Source: Streblospio benedicti (taxonomy: Eukaryota > Annelida > Polychaeta > Spionida > Spionidae). Taken from it: 64,000 bases of DNA. The position numbers were made by a program, and so were the translations under genes. Below the pieces are notes generated by a model. The model was given only the letters and a program-made list of their open reading frames with translations. It was not told where the DNA came from and searched no databases. The DNA is taken from assembly GCA_019095985.1 (NCBI GenBank), contig CM032666.1, positions 4,789,216 to 4,853,215 on the forward strand, read 5' to 3'. Shown piece by piece: positions 1 through 12,500 of this stretch. Each line of letters starts with the position of its first letter. The stretch's first letter is position 1.

Positions 1-293
1 ACATCTTCTTAATGTGGATATGCAGCAGAACATAGTTACAAGTATCTGGATATAACCAGATATGCTCAGCTCAAATTTTCTGCTATATCAAAGTTCGTTT
101 TGTTTCGCTTCGCTTTATTACAAACAAAATTACTTGGTTATCTTGATAAACGGCTATTTTGAGACATTTTCTGTTCTCCCTACAGATTCAAGATAAGGAG
201 TTTCTCGTGAACATTAGTTGGAGCCTCTACTTTAGCACAAATAGATAATTGCACGATACTGATATGATTATTAAGTAAGAAGAAGACACTTAC

Positions 294-423
294 ACTGCAG
301 CGTTATGACTGATCCTGAACACTCCAGTTCTTAGCTGCTGAAGATTGACTTTCAGAGACGTCACTTTGTCATCAATATGGCCAGATAGAGATGCAATGAC
401 AAACCAGTCTCCTTCGTAATACA
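294..423 (-). CDS. Lipocalin exon, G-x-W start of a further domain
   Basis: The open frame reads YYEGDWFVIASLSGHIDDK and then VTSLKVNLQQLRTGVFRIS. GDWFVIA matches the opening strand of a lipocalin. A near-perfect GTAAGT donor lies at 293-288. The rest of this domain would lie left of the window. Confidence 0.55.
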
Positions 424-1574
424 CTAGCATACATTCTTTTTACCACATGAAATATAAAAGCTAGACTAAAGTTTTGTCATGTTTACTGATATTGATGTTT
501 TTACAATTTTGTATCTAGACTGGATAGTTCAATAAAAGTGTTTAAGTTCAAAACAAGAAGCATAGTTCAATAGCATTTCAAGTGTGAACTTCCAAATAAT
601 TATTTACTGCTGTACTTATTAAAATATAACTAAATCTATGTCGGTGTTACTAACCTGCTTAGCCTGAGCATCATCCTTAATTGGATGGTGGGGAAGCTCA
701 CTCATCTTACAGCGACCATCACAATATTTGATGGGGCAGGTCACTGAATAAAAGTGTAATTTTGAAAATAACTGCACGTTGAACTGTTTGGGGGCTTTTG
801 TAAGCTAGATTTGGACTGCATTAAGATGGATGGATAAGTTAAAATAATTGGATATAACAATAATCATCACATACAAATCAGCATGAAATACCACTAAAAA
901 TGTTAAGTCTCTGTTTCTGACATACTTAAGTTGAGACTTGGTCTATATATTTAGAATTTTAATAATCCATGTGCTTATTAATTTATTTCAGTTGCAAATA
1001 AATAATGAGGTACATCTGCAGCTAGCTATTATAAAAGAATCCTACCCATTTGTGGGACCATCTCGAATTGCTCTGGTCTGAAGCATTCAGTTTTGAGCAA
1101 AGACATTTGCTCTTTGGCGGCATCAGTCAGCTCCCTTGTTCTTCCGTAGATCACCAAATTCACACCACTCTCTGAAATTGACAATCCATCTGTGGTCATG
1201 ATGTTGATAATTAAGTTGGGATTTTATTGGTGTGTAATACAAGGAATCTAATGTAGCATGACAAAAAATCGTCAATTACAGGCAGTCAATTAAAATCTTG
1301 ATAATAAGAATTCTCAAAATGACCTTATTTCATTATACTGAAGAGCACATTTATCATTAAGTAAACAGTTGATAACATATCATTTTTATTTTGCAAATAC
1401 TGACTATCGCAGCTTCCATCTTCATTGGGCCTGGAACACTCATACACCACAGCGTAATTATAGTCAGTCCAAATAACACGACCGATGCCCGTGGTTTTTT
1501 CAAACTACATCTCAAAATCTGCTCCTTCAAGAGGATGGATCATCGACCGTCCAGTAGCAACGCAATGACCTTTC
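294..1574 (-). CDS. Lipocalin gene (ApoD-like), 3' part, possibly two lipocalin domains
   Basis: Four exons in transcript order: 1574-1405, 1171-1046, 743-655, 423-294. The first two read as the second half of a lipocalin: a KGHCVATG strand, then WTDYNYAVVYEC, the conserved T-D-Y lipocalin segment, then an exon ending in the usual C-terminal helix (residues ELTDAAKEQMSLLKTECF). The third exon encodes a Cys-containing linker with TCPIKYCDGRCK. The fourth reads YEGDWFVIAS, which resembles the G-x-W motif opening a lipocalin domain, so a second domain seems to begin here and continue off the left edge. Lipocalins are secreted beta-barrels that bind small hydrophobic ligands. The first three exons join in phase; the 743-655 to 423-294 junction needs an alternative donor or a missed exon. 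The first exon has one in-frame TAG, so the copy may be broken or misread. The 5' part should lie upstream but I found no convincing exon there. Confidence 0.7.
655..743 (-). CDS. Lipocalin gene, Cys-rich linker exon
   Basis: An attcag acceptor follows in phase from the preceding exon. It encodes VTCPIKYCDGRCKMSELPHH and about ten more residues. Three cysteines in a short hydrophilic stretch look like an inter-domain linker. The donor is either GTTAGT, or GTAACA four bases further on; only the second keeps frame with the next exon. Confidence 0.55.
1046..1171 (-). CDS. Lipocalin exon, C-terminal helix
   Basis: Flanked by a tttcag acceptor and a GTAGGA donor. The frame carries on from the previous exon (phase 1 in, phase 1 out). 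It reads SGVNLVIYGRTREL followed by an amphipathic helix with a Cys, typical of the end of a lipocalin barrel and its packing helix. Confidence 0.7.
1405..1574 (-). CDS. Lipocalin exon with T-D-Y motif and an in-frame stop
   Basis: The acceptor (ttttag) lies above 1574 and a weak GTCAGT donor below 1405. The reading KGHCVATGRSM ... WTDYNYAVVYEC ... fits strands F to H of a lipocalin. A TAG codon follows the residues DFEM, where an ordinary residue is expected; the reading on both sides stays in frame and lipocalin-like. This could be a real nonsense change, a base-calling error or an allele. Confidence 0.7.
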
Positions 1575-1689
1575 CTAAAATATAAAGGATAAAATGATAC
1601 ATAATTGTTTGAATAACTCTGAAATAAGATTTTTGAACAACTCTGGTGCAAGTCATGTAGATAAGGGAAAAGATAGATTTCAAAATGAA

Positions 1690-2330
1690 AAAGGACAATG
1701 TAAAGATTTTTATAAGGTTCTTATTTCAAAAAAGATAATTGATAATAAGAGTTGAAATAAATGGTCAGCACTATTTGATGAAGATATTACTAATGACCAA
1801 TTTTACCTGAACAAAATGAATTGTATTTTTGATCCAAAGATAAAAGATTTTAACTGTAAGTTATATAATAACCTATTACCAACTATGTCCAATCTTTTTA
1901 GGTGGGGAAAAGCTGAATCCCCATACTGTATATATTGTAAGGACGTAGATCAAAATTCAATTCACTTACTCATCAGATGACCTCATATAGAAAATATTTG
2001 GAATATATTTAGCCGTCTAGAAAAAAGAAATTTAACTTCCCAAGATATACTACTTGGCATGGCAAATGAAGTAGTTTTGAATAATATATTAAGTGAAATT
2101 AATTTTATCATTTATAAGAAATATCTAATTGACAAAGATAAACCAAATGATATGGTTCCCATTACACAATTTATTAAATTTGAATTGGTATATTCCAAAA
2201 AAGTATATTCTACATCAAATAAATTATTTGAATAATTGTATATGTTTTTTCCCAAGTCTTGCTTGTGAATTCAATTCTATTCTCACTTTTCTGTCAAGCA
2301 AGCTCCTGCCACTGTATTGACATAGCTGAA
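1690..2330 (+). mobile_element. LINE fragment, L1/Tx1-type ORF2 C-terminal end
   Basis: Degenerate coding sequence readable across several stops. Recognisable pieces are KDFNCKLYNNLLPTMSNLF, the Cys-His cluster SPYCIYCKDVDQNSIHLLI and IENIWNIF. This is the post-reverse-transcriptase zinc-knuckle region of L1/Tx1-like non-LTR retrotransposons. Only the 3' end is present (5' truncated). It lies on the plus strand, opposite to the lipocalin gene. The element at 62500-63740 is of the same type and aligns in plan. Confidence 0.7.
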
Positions 2331-2389
2331 GAGACATCTTCCATTTTTACTATATCAAGTGGCCCTGACGACACGACCCCAAGGTTGTG

Positions 2390-2453
2390 AGACCAGAATG
2401 ATACCATCATCCCAAGCAGCGGGCTGTTTGGGATGATGGTATCATTCTGGTCT
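2390..2453. repeat. Perfect 27-bp inverted repeat (hairpin)
   Basis: Arms 2390-2416 and 2427-2453 are exact reverse complements around a 10-base loop (gcagcgggct). It follows the coding remnant of the LINE by about 60 bp and may belong to its 3' untranslated region, or may be a separate small foldback. Confidence 0.8.
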
Positions 2454-2459
2454 GGAATA

Positions 2460-3481
2460 GAAATGAAATAAATTATTGTTTCTCCAATATAGCAATCATA
2501 TTAAAAACATCATATCGATTTTATAAATTGGTAATGTTTAAGATGTTTTATGTTATTTCTCCTTTCTTTTTTCTATATTTTGAAACCTATCTTTCATCAG
2601 AAGAAGTATATGTATTTAAAGATTCCAAAGTCCCCTGATGTGAGATGTGAACCTATCACCGCATAAAATCTTAATCCGAACCTTGAAAAATCTTAATTTT
2701 CCAGCAAAAATCTTAATAAAAAATGAGAAAAATCTTAATAAAATCTTAATGTTTTATGGTTTAGTACATACTTAAAATGACAATAAAAATATACGAAAAT
2801 ATTAATTTAAATACTATTTGTATAGTGGGTATCAAAATTACTAAGTATTTGATGATTTTATACTTACCCCATATATCTAGGATATGTCTGCGTGATGGTC
2901 GTCTTGACACTCCTCTCATTTTACAAGGCTTAATCATTCTGCCACTGTAACATCCATACACGTCTATACTTACATGTACACCATGCAAACAACCTCAAAC
3001 CCATCCCACTGGCACTGTGTCTGTAGTCTGTACACTGACTACGGTAAGTTCTGATTCAATATCTTTGTGAAGAGCAGAAGACTTTCACACTGACACAGTT
3101 GGACCATAACGGCCATCAAGTATTATAAATCACACGTCCGTGTTACAAAAATACTACAAATACATTTTATGACTGCTGATAATCACTGTGTATCTTGTAA
3201 AATGAAATAATTTAAGTAAAAATTTGCTAAACTGTGAAACCAGTCGCCATTTTTGAAAATGCAGTGATTGGCACCCAACTATAAACGTATTTATCGCAAC
3301 GCAAAAATAACAGCACGAAAACATGTTTTCCAGGCACACCATTAATTACTGGCGTGATCCAGGCAAAGCTACTTTCGTTTTTATGAAATCGAGGTTACAT
3401 TGAGCGGCAAAACTGTGTCAATGTCTGTCAAATCGGCCGCGGACTCGATATTTCAAGGAAAAGTGTACATTTTCTATGAAA
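2460..3481. other. Intergenic, no gene seen
   Basis: AT-rich sequence between the LINE remnant and the duplicated block. Short open frames here (for example 2761-2988 and 3154-3342, minus) lack splice sites, composition or similarity that would support coding. Confidence 0.5.
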
Positions 3482-4490
3482 CTAGAGATCAGGAATTTGT
3501 CATCATCAGCATGTATGTGTATGAGCTTTTACTCAGTCAATACTCACACTCTGAGCTCGGAGGAACTGAGTGAGGACTTTCTCCGCCCAGACAAGTAGGG
3601 CATGGCCGTCGTCTGGCATGGGCGCCTTGTGGTCGGTCAGTACGGTTAGCACTCGCCCCAGCTGGTGCACAATGTTCCTAAGATGAAGTGAAACATTCGC
3701 ATACAGAAACACAAGATTGTATTTCATAATACTTTCTAAGCATACTGTCACGAACCAAGAATTGCATTTCCCATTCATGACATACATCTAAGCGGTGACT
3801 GAATGGTACATCTGACAAAATCGATTCCTCATTATATCTGGTTACTGAACTACAAGAACCTACACACAGCTGATTTTATTGACTTGACTGGGATCAGCAT
3901 ATCATAGGATTGTATGCATATTCATATTCATAACACAACCGTCTCAATCCCCAACATTTCCACTAGAAATGTCATGGAGGAATACTCAAGGCATACGATA
4001 TGAAGTAGCCAACACGGACAACTTTAGTGGTTTCTGTTAACTTACATGTACTGTTCTTGACTAGTGCATTGCTCATGCATTTATAAAACCACGAGGTCTC
4101 CTGATACTCATAAACCGGTTAGACTACTCACATTTAAACTACGGTTATTTGACTTAATGCTATAAACACGTATCATATATGATTCCATGATACACTGATA
4201 CTAGTCATGTCATCATCAAATATAAAAGTTCTTGGAGCTGCTCATAACATATCATATGAAAACAGAACAAATTATGAAGTCCAAAAGTATAACATTTTTC
4301 ACTTGATAAAGCATTGAAGATGTGAAAATTTGCGATTTCAATAAAATTTAGTTTTTGGACTTCATAATTTGTTGTTTTAATGTAATCATCAACTGTATGC
4401 ACCTCGCCGTGTCAAAATCAGCTCAGGTGGTGATGACAGCCACTGACCTGTATAAGTGCTGCACGCTGGGAGTCCGTGCTGTCAGCCTCC
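3482..4490. repeat. 1 kb segmental duplication, copy 1 (copy 2 at 7431-8441)
   Basis: Nearly collinear and almost identical to 7431-8441, about 3.95 kb apart in direct orientation. It carries a copy of one 130-nt exon of the membrane-protein gene (3548-3677) and a frayed tail of the preceding exon near 4440-4490. It lies downstream of the gene's stop, so it looks like a stranded duplicate. Confidence 0.8.
3548..3677 (-). pseudogene. Stranded copy of a membrane-protein exon
   Basis: By eye the 130 bases match the functional-looking exon at 7497-7626 with no difference, including the cttag acceptor and GTGAGT donor. It encodes NIVHQLGRVLTVLTDHKAP and onward to FLRAQS. No exon with a stop follows it toward the left, and the preceding exon exists only as a damaged end. 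It could be a recent duplicate, an unused extra exon, or an assembly duplication. Confidence 0.65.
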
Positions 4491-4499
4491 AGAAGTGAG

Positions 4500-6404
4500 C
4501 TTGCCCACTTTTCAACACAAAAAATATATTAGAATCCTTTTTTTGTCCAAATATCTCATATTCCTAGTCTGCAAAAAATCTTGCAGTACTTTCTAACAGG
4601 CCGATTGATATGAACATATTTCTTGGATATCCGTAAAGATAATATCACCATCACTCTATCAATTTTACTAAAAAAAAGAAGTCTTTTTTTGCTTTCAACA
4701 CTTTATTTCATGAAAAAATAAAAATTAATATTCCATACATATATACTTGAAGATAAAAAGTAAACATCCGAGATTCTTCAAAATGTGTAAAATTACAATG
4801 CAAATAATTATGAGAATATATATAAAATATGAAAAGCATTTTCTCTTTTTGAAATATCGATACAATCATGTGATATCCAAATAAAAATCCAACATACATG
4901 TAATGAGTCAGCAAATAACCAATATCAGCTCCATGTCCATCAATACATCAATATCAAACTATGCATATGTTCTGGTCTTAAGTTCTTACAAGGGTCAATA
5001 AATAACCATCACATTCAATTCAAAAATTAAACGACGGTCCCTCAGGGGCCCGAAATGTTGATCTGAATTACATGAGAAAAAGAACATGGAGTTCAGATAT
5101 TACATCTTCGAATTATAATGGTACAATATAAATGATCAATCCTTCAAATCTTGAAAAACTGCTGTACATATAAAATAAGAATACAAATTCCCCATACAAA
5201 ATCTAAAGATCTTTTCAACTAAAAAGTTTTTCAAAATTTATCTAATACCTATTAACTTTACTAAATCACTAAATGTTTGCTTCTATAAAATCCTATTACA
5301 TGAAATGATATTTTCCTCCAATATTCTAAAGCAATATCAATGTCATGTTGTTTTTACTCACATAAACAAGTGCATCCTTTTCGCGAAAATAAATAGAAAG
5401 TAGGAGTATAAAATAAATTATTATATTTGACTCTATTCAGATGTTTCAGCCATATCAAAGGTTTATGGCAGTGTGCAAAGAAAATGCAATAAATACTTCT
5501 TAAATTATAAGCTTTTAAGTCACAGCCAAATAGCCAAATTATCATAAAAGTTACTATTGAAATTTTCAGCCGAAAAGGATACGCTGCTAACTGCGAAAAC
5601 AATAATATCAATACTAAATTACTATGACAAATCATTGTCAATGGATTTTTAATAACTCAGTACAAATGTCAGGTTGTTGATTTTATCAGGGTGACAATAT
5701 TTAAACCCATCCTTCATACACACATGTTAAAATCACATCACAATCAACATAAATATTTGACATGGTCAAACTTCACAAAATTATATCAAAATAATTACGT
5801 TCTTTCAAAATATGAATATGAATGATATATTACAAGCATATTCAACATGGCAAAGAATTAAGAAAAATATTCAAAGCAACAATGTCTTTGTATACTTAAA
5901 ATAACCATATCAGTAAAAAAAGATTCAAGCACATGCAATCTGTTTCTATGCAGAAATCAATCGGAGACCGCTATGTTTTCCCTGTATCTGCACTTTAAAT
6001 TACTTAGGATAACTATGTATTGTTAAGCATAAAACTAGCACTTTCATATAGTTGAAATAGTATTATCAACCAGTATTTTGTTTGGGTGTCCTGAAAACTT
6101 TCAGATAACACTAATTTTGTTATTTGTGTAAATATTATTTATACAAACTGTCCAATCCACCATCACGGTTCAAACTTGACTAACACCAAGCAAGGTTAAA
6201 GTTATGTAATCAAATTAACGCTTCTTTAATCACAAACACACAACACTGTGTTTTTCCAGTCACTATCTAAAAAGAACCATATTATCTAGCCATTATATAA
6301 TGATATCTTTGCATGACTTCTAGCTAACACATTGCCGAGATGACACTAGCCTGTCTTCAGCAGACATTGTAGATAGACAAAATTAGCTGTTCTCTTCCTA
6401 GCAT
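4500..6404. other. Probable 3' flank and 3' UTR of the membrane-protein gene
   Basis: AT-rich sequence directly downstream of the minus-strand stop at 6405. No coding pattern on either strand. The part nearest 6405 is presumably 3' UTR; its end is not clear. Confidence 0.4.
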
Positions 6405-6534
6405 CTACACAACACTAGCCTTTCTTTTATCATTGTCTTTAAGAAGTTGGACAACACTAATTTCAGCCACCTCACGGTCCTGTTGGAGAGAGTCAATGGA
6501 GTTGCCCATTGGTGTGGCACCAGCTGGTGATGTT
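6405..6534 (-). CDS. Membrane protein exon 10: C-terminus
   Basis: Reads TSPAGATPMGNSIDSLQQDR, then EVAEISVVQLLKDNDKRKAS and VV before TAG. In phase with exon 9; acceptor tgttgcag. The final residues ASVV could be a PDZ-type C-terminus, but that is inference. Confidence 0.7.
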
Positions 6535-9500
6535 CTGCAACACATGTAGGATTTTTCAATAGAATTGTACGTCACAAGATCAATGCAGGTATATTAAGAT
6601 ATTTATATAGTACTTTCGTGACGATATTTTTCATTTCCACTCTCTTGCAGCTTTACATGTATTTGTTATAGTTTATATATGAGCATAAACCTGGTATTCC
6701 CTTGAACACAACTACATGCAGTCTCTACGAAACGAAGGAATCAAATGATGGGCAGAATAAAGAAATAAATTTCCAGTGATAATTTTATTTGCACTGTTGT
6801 AGATAATGTCCAGTACATGAATGAAGGTGTATGGTACTTGTACAAGACTGCACTTTAAGTGATCTGTACAAATGACTAACCTGTGGTACTTATATCTGGG
6901 TGTGCTGTGGTCTATCTGGTCCTCGTCATCACCAATATCGAGCTGCAGATCAGGCTTGAATGTGCTGTTGATTGTTGTGTAAGACCGCTGGCTTGGGTGC
7001 GGGCTCTGTGCAAAATGGGCTTGGTCATAAATAATGTCATTGCATTAGAGGTACAACACAGCATCAATCTAGTTCAATTCATTTTTGCTAAAGAACCTTA
7101 GTATATGATACATAAAAACATAAAAATCCATGTGTGTGAAATGGATCACTAATAAATGTATGATTTTTTTTGGCAACTGACCAATCATTTTTAAACGACT
7201 TTCATCCAAAACCTACCCAACTTCAGATAAATTGTCAGACCTCTACATTGTACCAAATCACATGAAAAAAATGGTTTGAGTTTTTTTTTTTTAAATTTTC
7301 ACTACACACTAATCAAACCTCTACCCAGTGTTTCAAGATCGACTAGCTAGAATAAATTGTGACATAATAGACTAAATTAAAAAAAAATGTATCATAAATA
7401 TCGACCATACACCAATCTGACTGGAGACACAAAGAGATCAGGAATTTGTCATCATCAGCATGTATGTGCATGAGCTTTTACTCAGTCAATACTCACACTC
7501 TGAGCTCGGAGGAACTGAGTGAGGACTTTCTCCGCCCAGACAAGTAGGGCATGGCCGTCGTCTGGCATGGGCGCCTTGTGGTCGGTCAGTACGGTTAGCA
7601 CTCGCCCCAGCTGGTGCACAATGTTCCTAAGATGAAGTGAAACATTCGCATACAGAAACAAGCATGTCTTTCATAATACTTTCTAAGCATACTGTCACGA
7701 ACCAAGAATTGCATTACCCATTCATGACATACATCTAAGCGGTGACTGAATGGTAGGTCTGACAAAATCGATTCCTCATTATATCTGGTTACTGAACTAC
7801 AAGAACCTATACACAGCTGATTTTATTGACTTGACTGGGATCAGCATATCATAGGATTGTATGCATATTCATATTCATAACACAACCGTCTCAATCCCCA
7901 ACATTTCCACCAGCAATGTGATGGGCGGAATATTCAAGGCATACGATATGAAGGAGCCAACACAGACAACTTTAGTGGTTTCTGTTAACTTAAATGTACT
8001 GTTCTTGACTAGTGCATTGCTCATGCATTTATAAAACCACGAGGGCTCCTCATACTCATAAACCGGTTAGACTACTCACATTTAAACTACAGTTATTTGA
8101 CTTAATGCTATAAACACGTATCATATATGATTCCATGATACACTGATACCAGTCATGTCATCATCAAATATAAAAAGTTCTTGGAGCTGCTCGTACCATA
8201 TTATATGAAAACAGAACAAATTATGAAGTCCAAAAGTATAACATTTTTCACTTGATAAAGCATTGAAGATGTGAAAATTCGTGATTTCAATAAAATTTAG
8301 TACCTTTTGGACTTCATAATTTGTTCTGTTTTAATGTAATCATCAACTGTATGCACCTCGCCGTGTCAAAATCAGCCTGTGGTTATGACAGCCACTGACC
8401 TGTATGTCGCTGCACGCTGGGAGTCCGTGGCTGTCAGCCTGGTGAGGCGGAGCTTGGCCGCGGCGTGCATGGCCAGGAAGTCCTGGCGGTGCGGCCGCAG
8501 CTCCTCCAGGTGGCGCGCGTAGTGGCTCCGCACCCCGACCACGCCCAGGCTGTGAGTCGAGTCTGTGATGCACACCAATCAATGTTATGGACATTAAATA
8601 TTCTGTATATTTGGCCTACAGCACTATGTCTCCTTATCAATGGTGTGTGATTTTCTTTTATGGCTGTATTCTTGATAAGATGAAATAAAAAAAAAAGAAA
8701 AAGAAACAAAAAAATCATCTTATCAAGAATACAGCCGTAAAAGAAAACTATACACTATTGATAATGTTATGGACATGCTTGCATTTGAGACAACAGTCTA
8801 ATCTCTTTTGTTTTTGTAATATAGATACAAGAGGTGTATACCGGTATGTAATACTTGATTTGTATGTTGTGTAATGAGCAAAGAGAGGGTTGTGTATTTC
8901 ACACACTTTATGGTATGGTGCTGTTTTTACAGGCTGGTTTATAGATGTAGGGTAGAAACACACACTAGATGTGTATCAAATATGGAATTGCGATGGTCAG
9001 TCGGCTTCCATGCAATAAACAGATAACTTTAGATAGTCAATTCTTTTCATCTTATAGATTTAAGAAGGATTTCCTTGCATTTAAAGAATTACAAGCAAAA
9101 AGCATTCATTATGTTTTGCGGAAGGTTGTAAGTTCAATGACACAACAACAGCAGTGAGAAATATGTTGTTTTGAAGTATTTCATTATTACATAGTTACAT
9201 TACGTTTTCAGTTTCATCACAGGATGTGTATTACCCGCGTTTTTTAAGCAAACAAAAATTCTACATGTAGATTCAATAGCCCTCTATAAATGTACTTGGA
9301 CAATAAAAAGCATTTTGTAGTACAAATGAACTATTAAAACAAAAAAGTTAGAATATGAGGTGTGTTAAAACTAATGATTGTATTACCATGGTTAAAGTTA
9401 GTTGAAATTAGTAGATTTTAAGAATTTCCTTTTAGTTCATCAAAATTATAAAGAACAGAAAATATTCGCAAGTATGTTTGATTCAAGTAAGTCATACTCG

Positions 9501-12500
9501 ATTAAATAGATACTTGAAAAAGAAATCATTGGTTTCATAAAGTAAAAGTTTCATAAAGTATGATTAAATATCAAGCTTTAATTTATTGCAAAGAACTCTT
9601 TTAGGTGGATATTATAAAGCACTTGGAAAAAATAATTATGTATTAGCCTAAGAATTATTGATTTGGTTGTTACACAATGGCCTCCTCCATAATATGTTAG
9701 TAGAATTAAAATTTCTGTCAGTTCAAATAATAATCTGCCTTCAAATGAATTGTATTAAATGAAAGGATACCAGGAAAAATAAATTTGATTGAAACCACTA
9801 ACACAAACATCATACCACGCTGATTTGATCAGAAATATTTTATGAAGATATTATTTAGCATTAGTACGCTGCTCTAGATAGAAACATACCAAATGACATG
9901 TTGTCTGAGCCCAAATACTGAAATGTAAACATGCTCAAAATAAAATGAAAGAAGTTTTTTTTACAATTGAGGACATAAAACATGCATAAAGAAATTGAAA
10001 CCCACAAAATCCAAAGGGTTAACAATTTGTAAATAGGAATGTTCACTTGAATTGGGTAAATATAAACTATCAAAAGACATCTGAATGCACCGTGCAATTT
10101 CAAAACAATGACCCACATAGGTGAAAATGAAAATAAAAATGACAACTCAAACAATCCCTTCAAAATGTCAACCTTATTGACTTAAAACTGAAACATTTAA
10201 AAATCTAAATGCACTTCTGTAGAACTGTCATTGGATTAGAAATGGCCTCAATATAATATAGATATAAAATCTTTAGACTGTGTCTTACCCGCAGCTGACT
10301 GTCCTTCTCACGCCGTTGTTTGTCCATCATTTTCTGCATGAACTCCAGACGAGATTTGCGGTCACTGAAAATGTTTAACAGATTTTTTCATCTCTCTAAA
10401 GGCACAAACATCTAGATAAAGTTTGACAATAACATCCTCATATATATGATACATTCTAATTTCATTTTATCACTAAATTGCTACTCTCCCTAGCCTTATA
10501 GGTGATCCTGGTAGGTGATAAAGTAAAATATGATTTTAACATACAAAACTTTCACATTTTGATGTTAGATCAAAATCTCATTGATAGTACATTGTTTTTC
10601 TTATACAAGATTTAAATGTAATCTAATTATGCAAAATCTTACTGGAAAAATAGACGTACCACTGGGTATTAAGACCTATTTCAGTGAGGTACAAGTGATC
10701 CAGTGAGTTCACTGGTGAGTTACTTAGCAGTTACTGAGTGTGTGTATACCTGGCCGTTTTGAGCTTCCAGTAGAGTATGAGGCAGATAAGAGCTGTCAGG
10801 ATGGCGCCAGCACAGGCACCCAGGATGATGGCCAGATATGTCTTGTTCACACCACCACCACCCTCTAGCAGAGAAGGAACAATGACACAATATATATATA
10901 CATGTACAAACACCTTGTGAGGTCCCTCTATGATACTTGCAGTCGTCGAAATCGATGAATGCACCAACAAAATAAAAAAAGTGTAGAGGAATGCTACTTT
11001 TGGTTGTGTTTTGAAATGGTCATTAAGCGTGCTTCAAATAATTCGATAGTGCTTCATACTCTTCATTCTGATGTCTATTGACTATTTTGGCAGATAGATC
11101 TTGATTTTGAGCAGTTTGGAATTTATTATTTGTTGAGTTTATCTGTAGTTCATCAAATTTAAAATTTGAACTTTAAAATAGTTCATTTACAATCATCAAT
11201 ATTGCATGCTGTCACATATTCCAGATCAAACGTTACCAATGTGAACAAAACTCATCTTTAATTGATGCCACATCTATATAGAGATACGGTCCTCAATTAC
11301 TATGCGGACCCTAATAAAAATAGGGAGTGGAAAAAATCTAAAAATGTAATAATAGTAGGGAGCAGAATAAAAGTAGGGACAGGACATTCTTGACAAAATC
11401 AAAGTATACTGAATGTGATTTGCACATATATGTACTCATTTTTACAACTTTTACTTTAGTTTTAATCAATAATATCCATTTAATCACATAGCGCTGAAAT
11501 AAGGTTTACAAATGGCCCCGTAAAATGTCAAAGACTACATTATGAATCATGCATTTTAAGACGATTATATGCCATTACTTTTCGTATGCAAGTATTCTAC
11601 TATTAGAGTGACTGGGTTTTTGCAATAAGGTGAAAACTAATAATAGTAGAGACACAAATAAGCAGCGTAGGCATGCAAATTTTGAATCAGTTTTAATAAT
11701 CGTAGGGGTATGATTATTAGGGTCCGCATAGTATTATGAGACTCATAAATGTTCTATTTCAAAGTATGTTTGAGTGTCTTGTAAAATATGTGCAGAACAC
11801 ATAGGAGGTCGTTATGTAAAACTGTCCTGATGAAAACTGCCCTTCAGCCAGGAGCAGTAGATGTTTGCATTGTGATTAGTAACAACAGTTTTCACAGCAA
11901 AAACTGGAAGTTTATTGTGTTTTTTCAAGTTTTTTGAAATAAATGAAATTAGATGATTCCCTTTAAATGAAATGCACATGATTAAAAAATAGTAAATAAC
12001 ATTCTTTACGATATGTTATTATTATGTACCAATTACAGGTGTTTCAGGGTTCTTGAATTAATCAAAATTTGGGCATTATCTATGGAAATAATAAAATGAG
12101 CATATTAAAGAGAAAAAAAAGAAATAAATCAAATTTTCTTAAAATGATAGGGCATTTTTAACTTTGATGGACCCCTGGGGCTGGGTCAATTTTAACCCCA
12201 GGGGTATGATTCAAGTATGAAATAATGATCATATAGGCATCCACATCATGAGTAAATTTGGTGAAAATTGAAAGAAATACGACCCAGCTATGGTTTATGA
12301 TGAAAAACAATTATGAAACCCTGGGGCATGATTCAAAAATGGAATTATGACCATATAGGCATATGAATTATGAGTAAATTTGGTGACAATTGACAGAAAA
12401 ATGACCAAGCTATGTTTTATACTAAATAATTTTGGTGGAACCTGGGGTCAACTTTACCCCCAGCGCAGGGGCATGTATCAACTATGGAATGATGATCATA

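Larger units (their letters stand above)
7431..8441. repeat. 1 kb segmental duplication, copy 2
   Basis: The counterpart of 3482-4490, here in its genic setting across exon 8, the intron and the end of exon 7. Differences between copies are scattered single changes and small indels in intron sequence. Confidence 0.8.

Noticed and set aside
8343-8718. Several overlapping open frames on the minus strand and one on the plus strand
   Set aside because: They are shadows of exon 7 of the membrane-protein gene; only the frame with GVRSHYARHLEE fits the splice sites.
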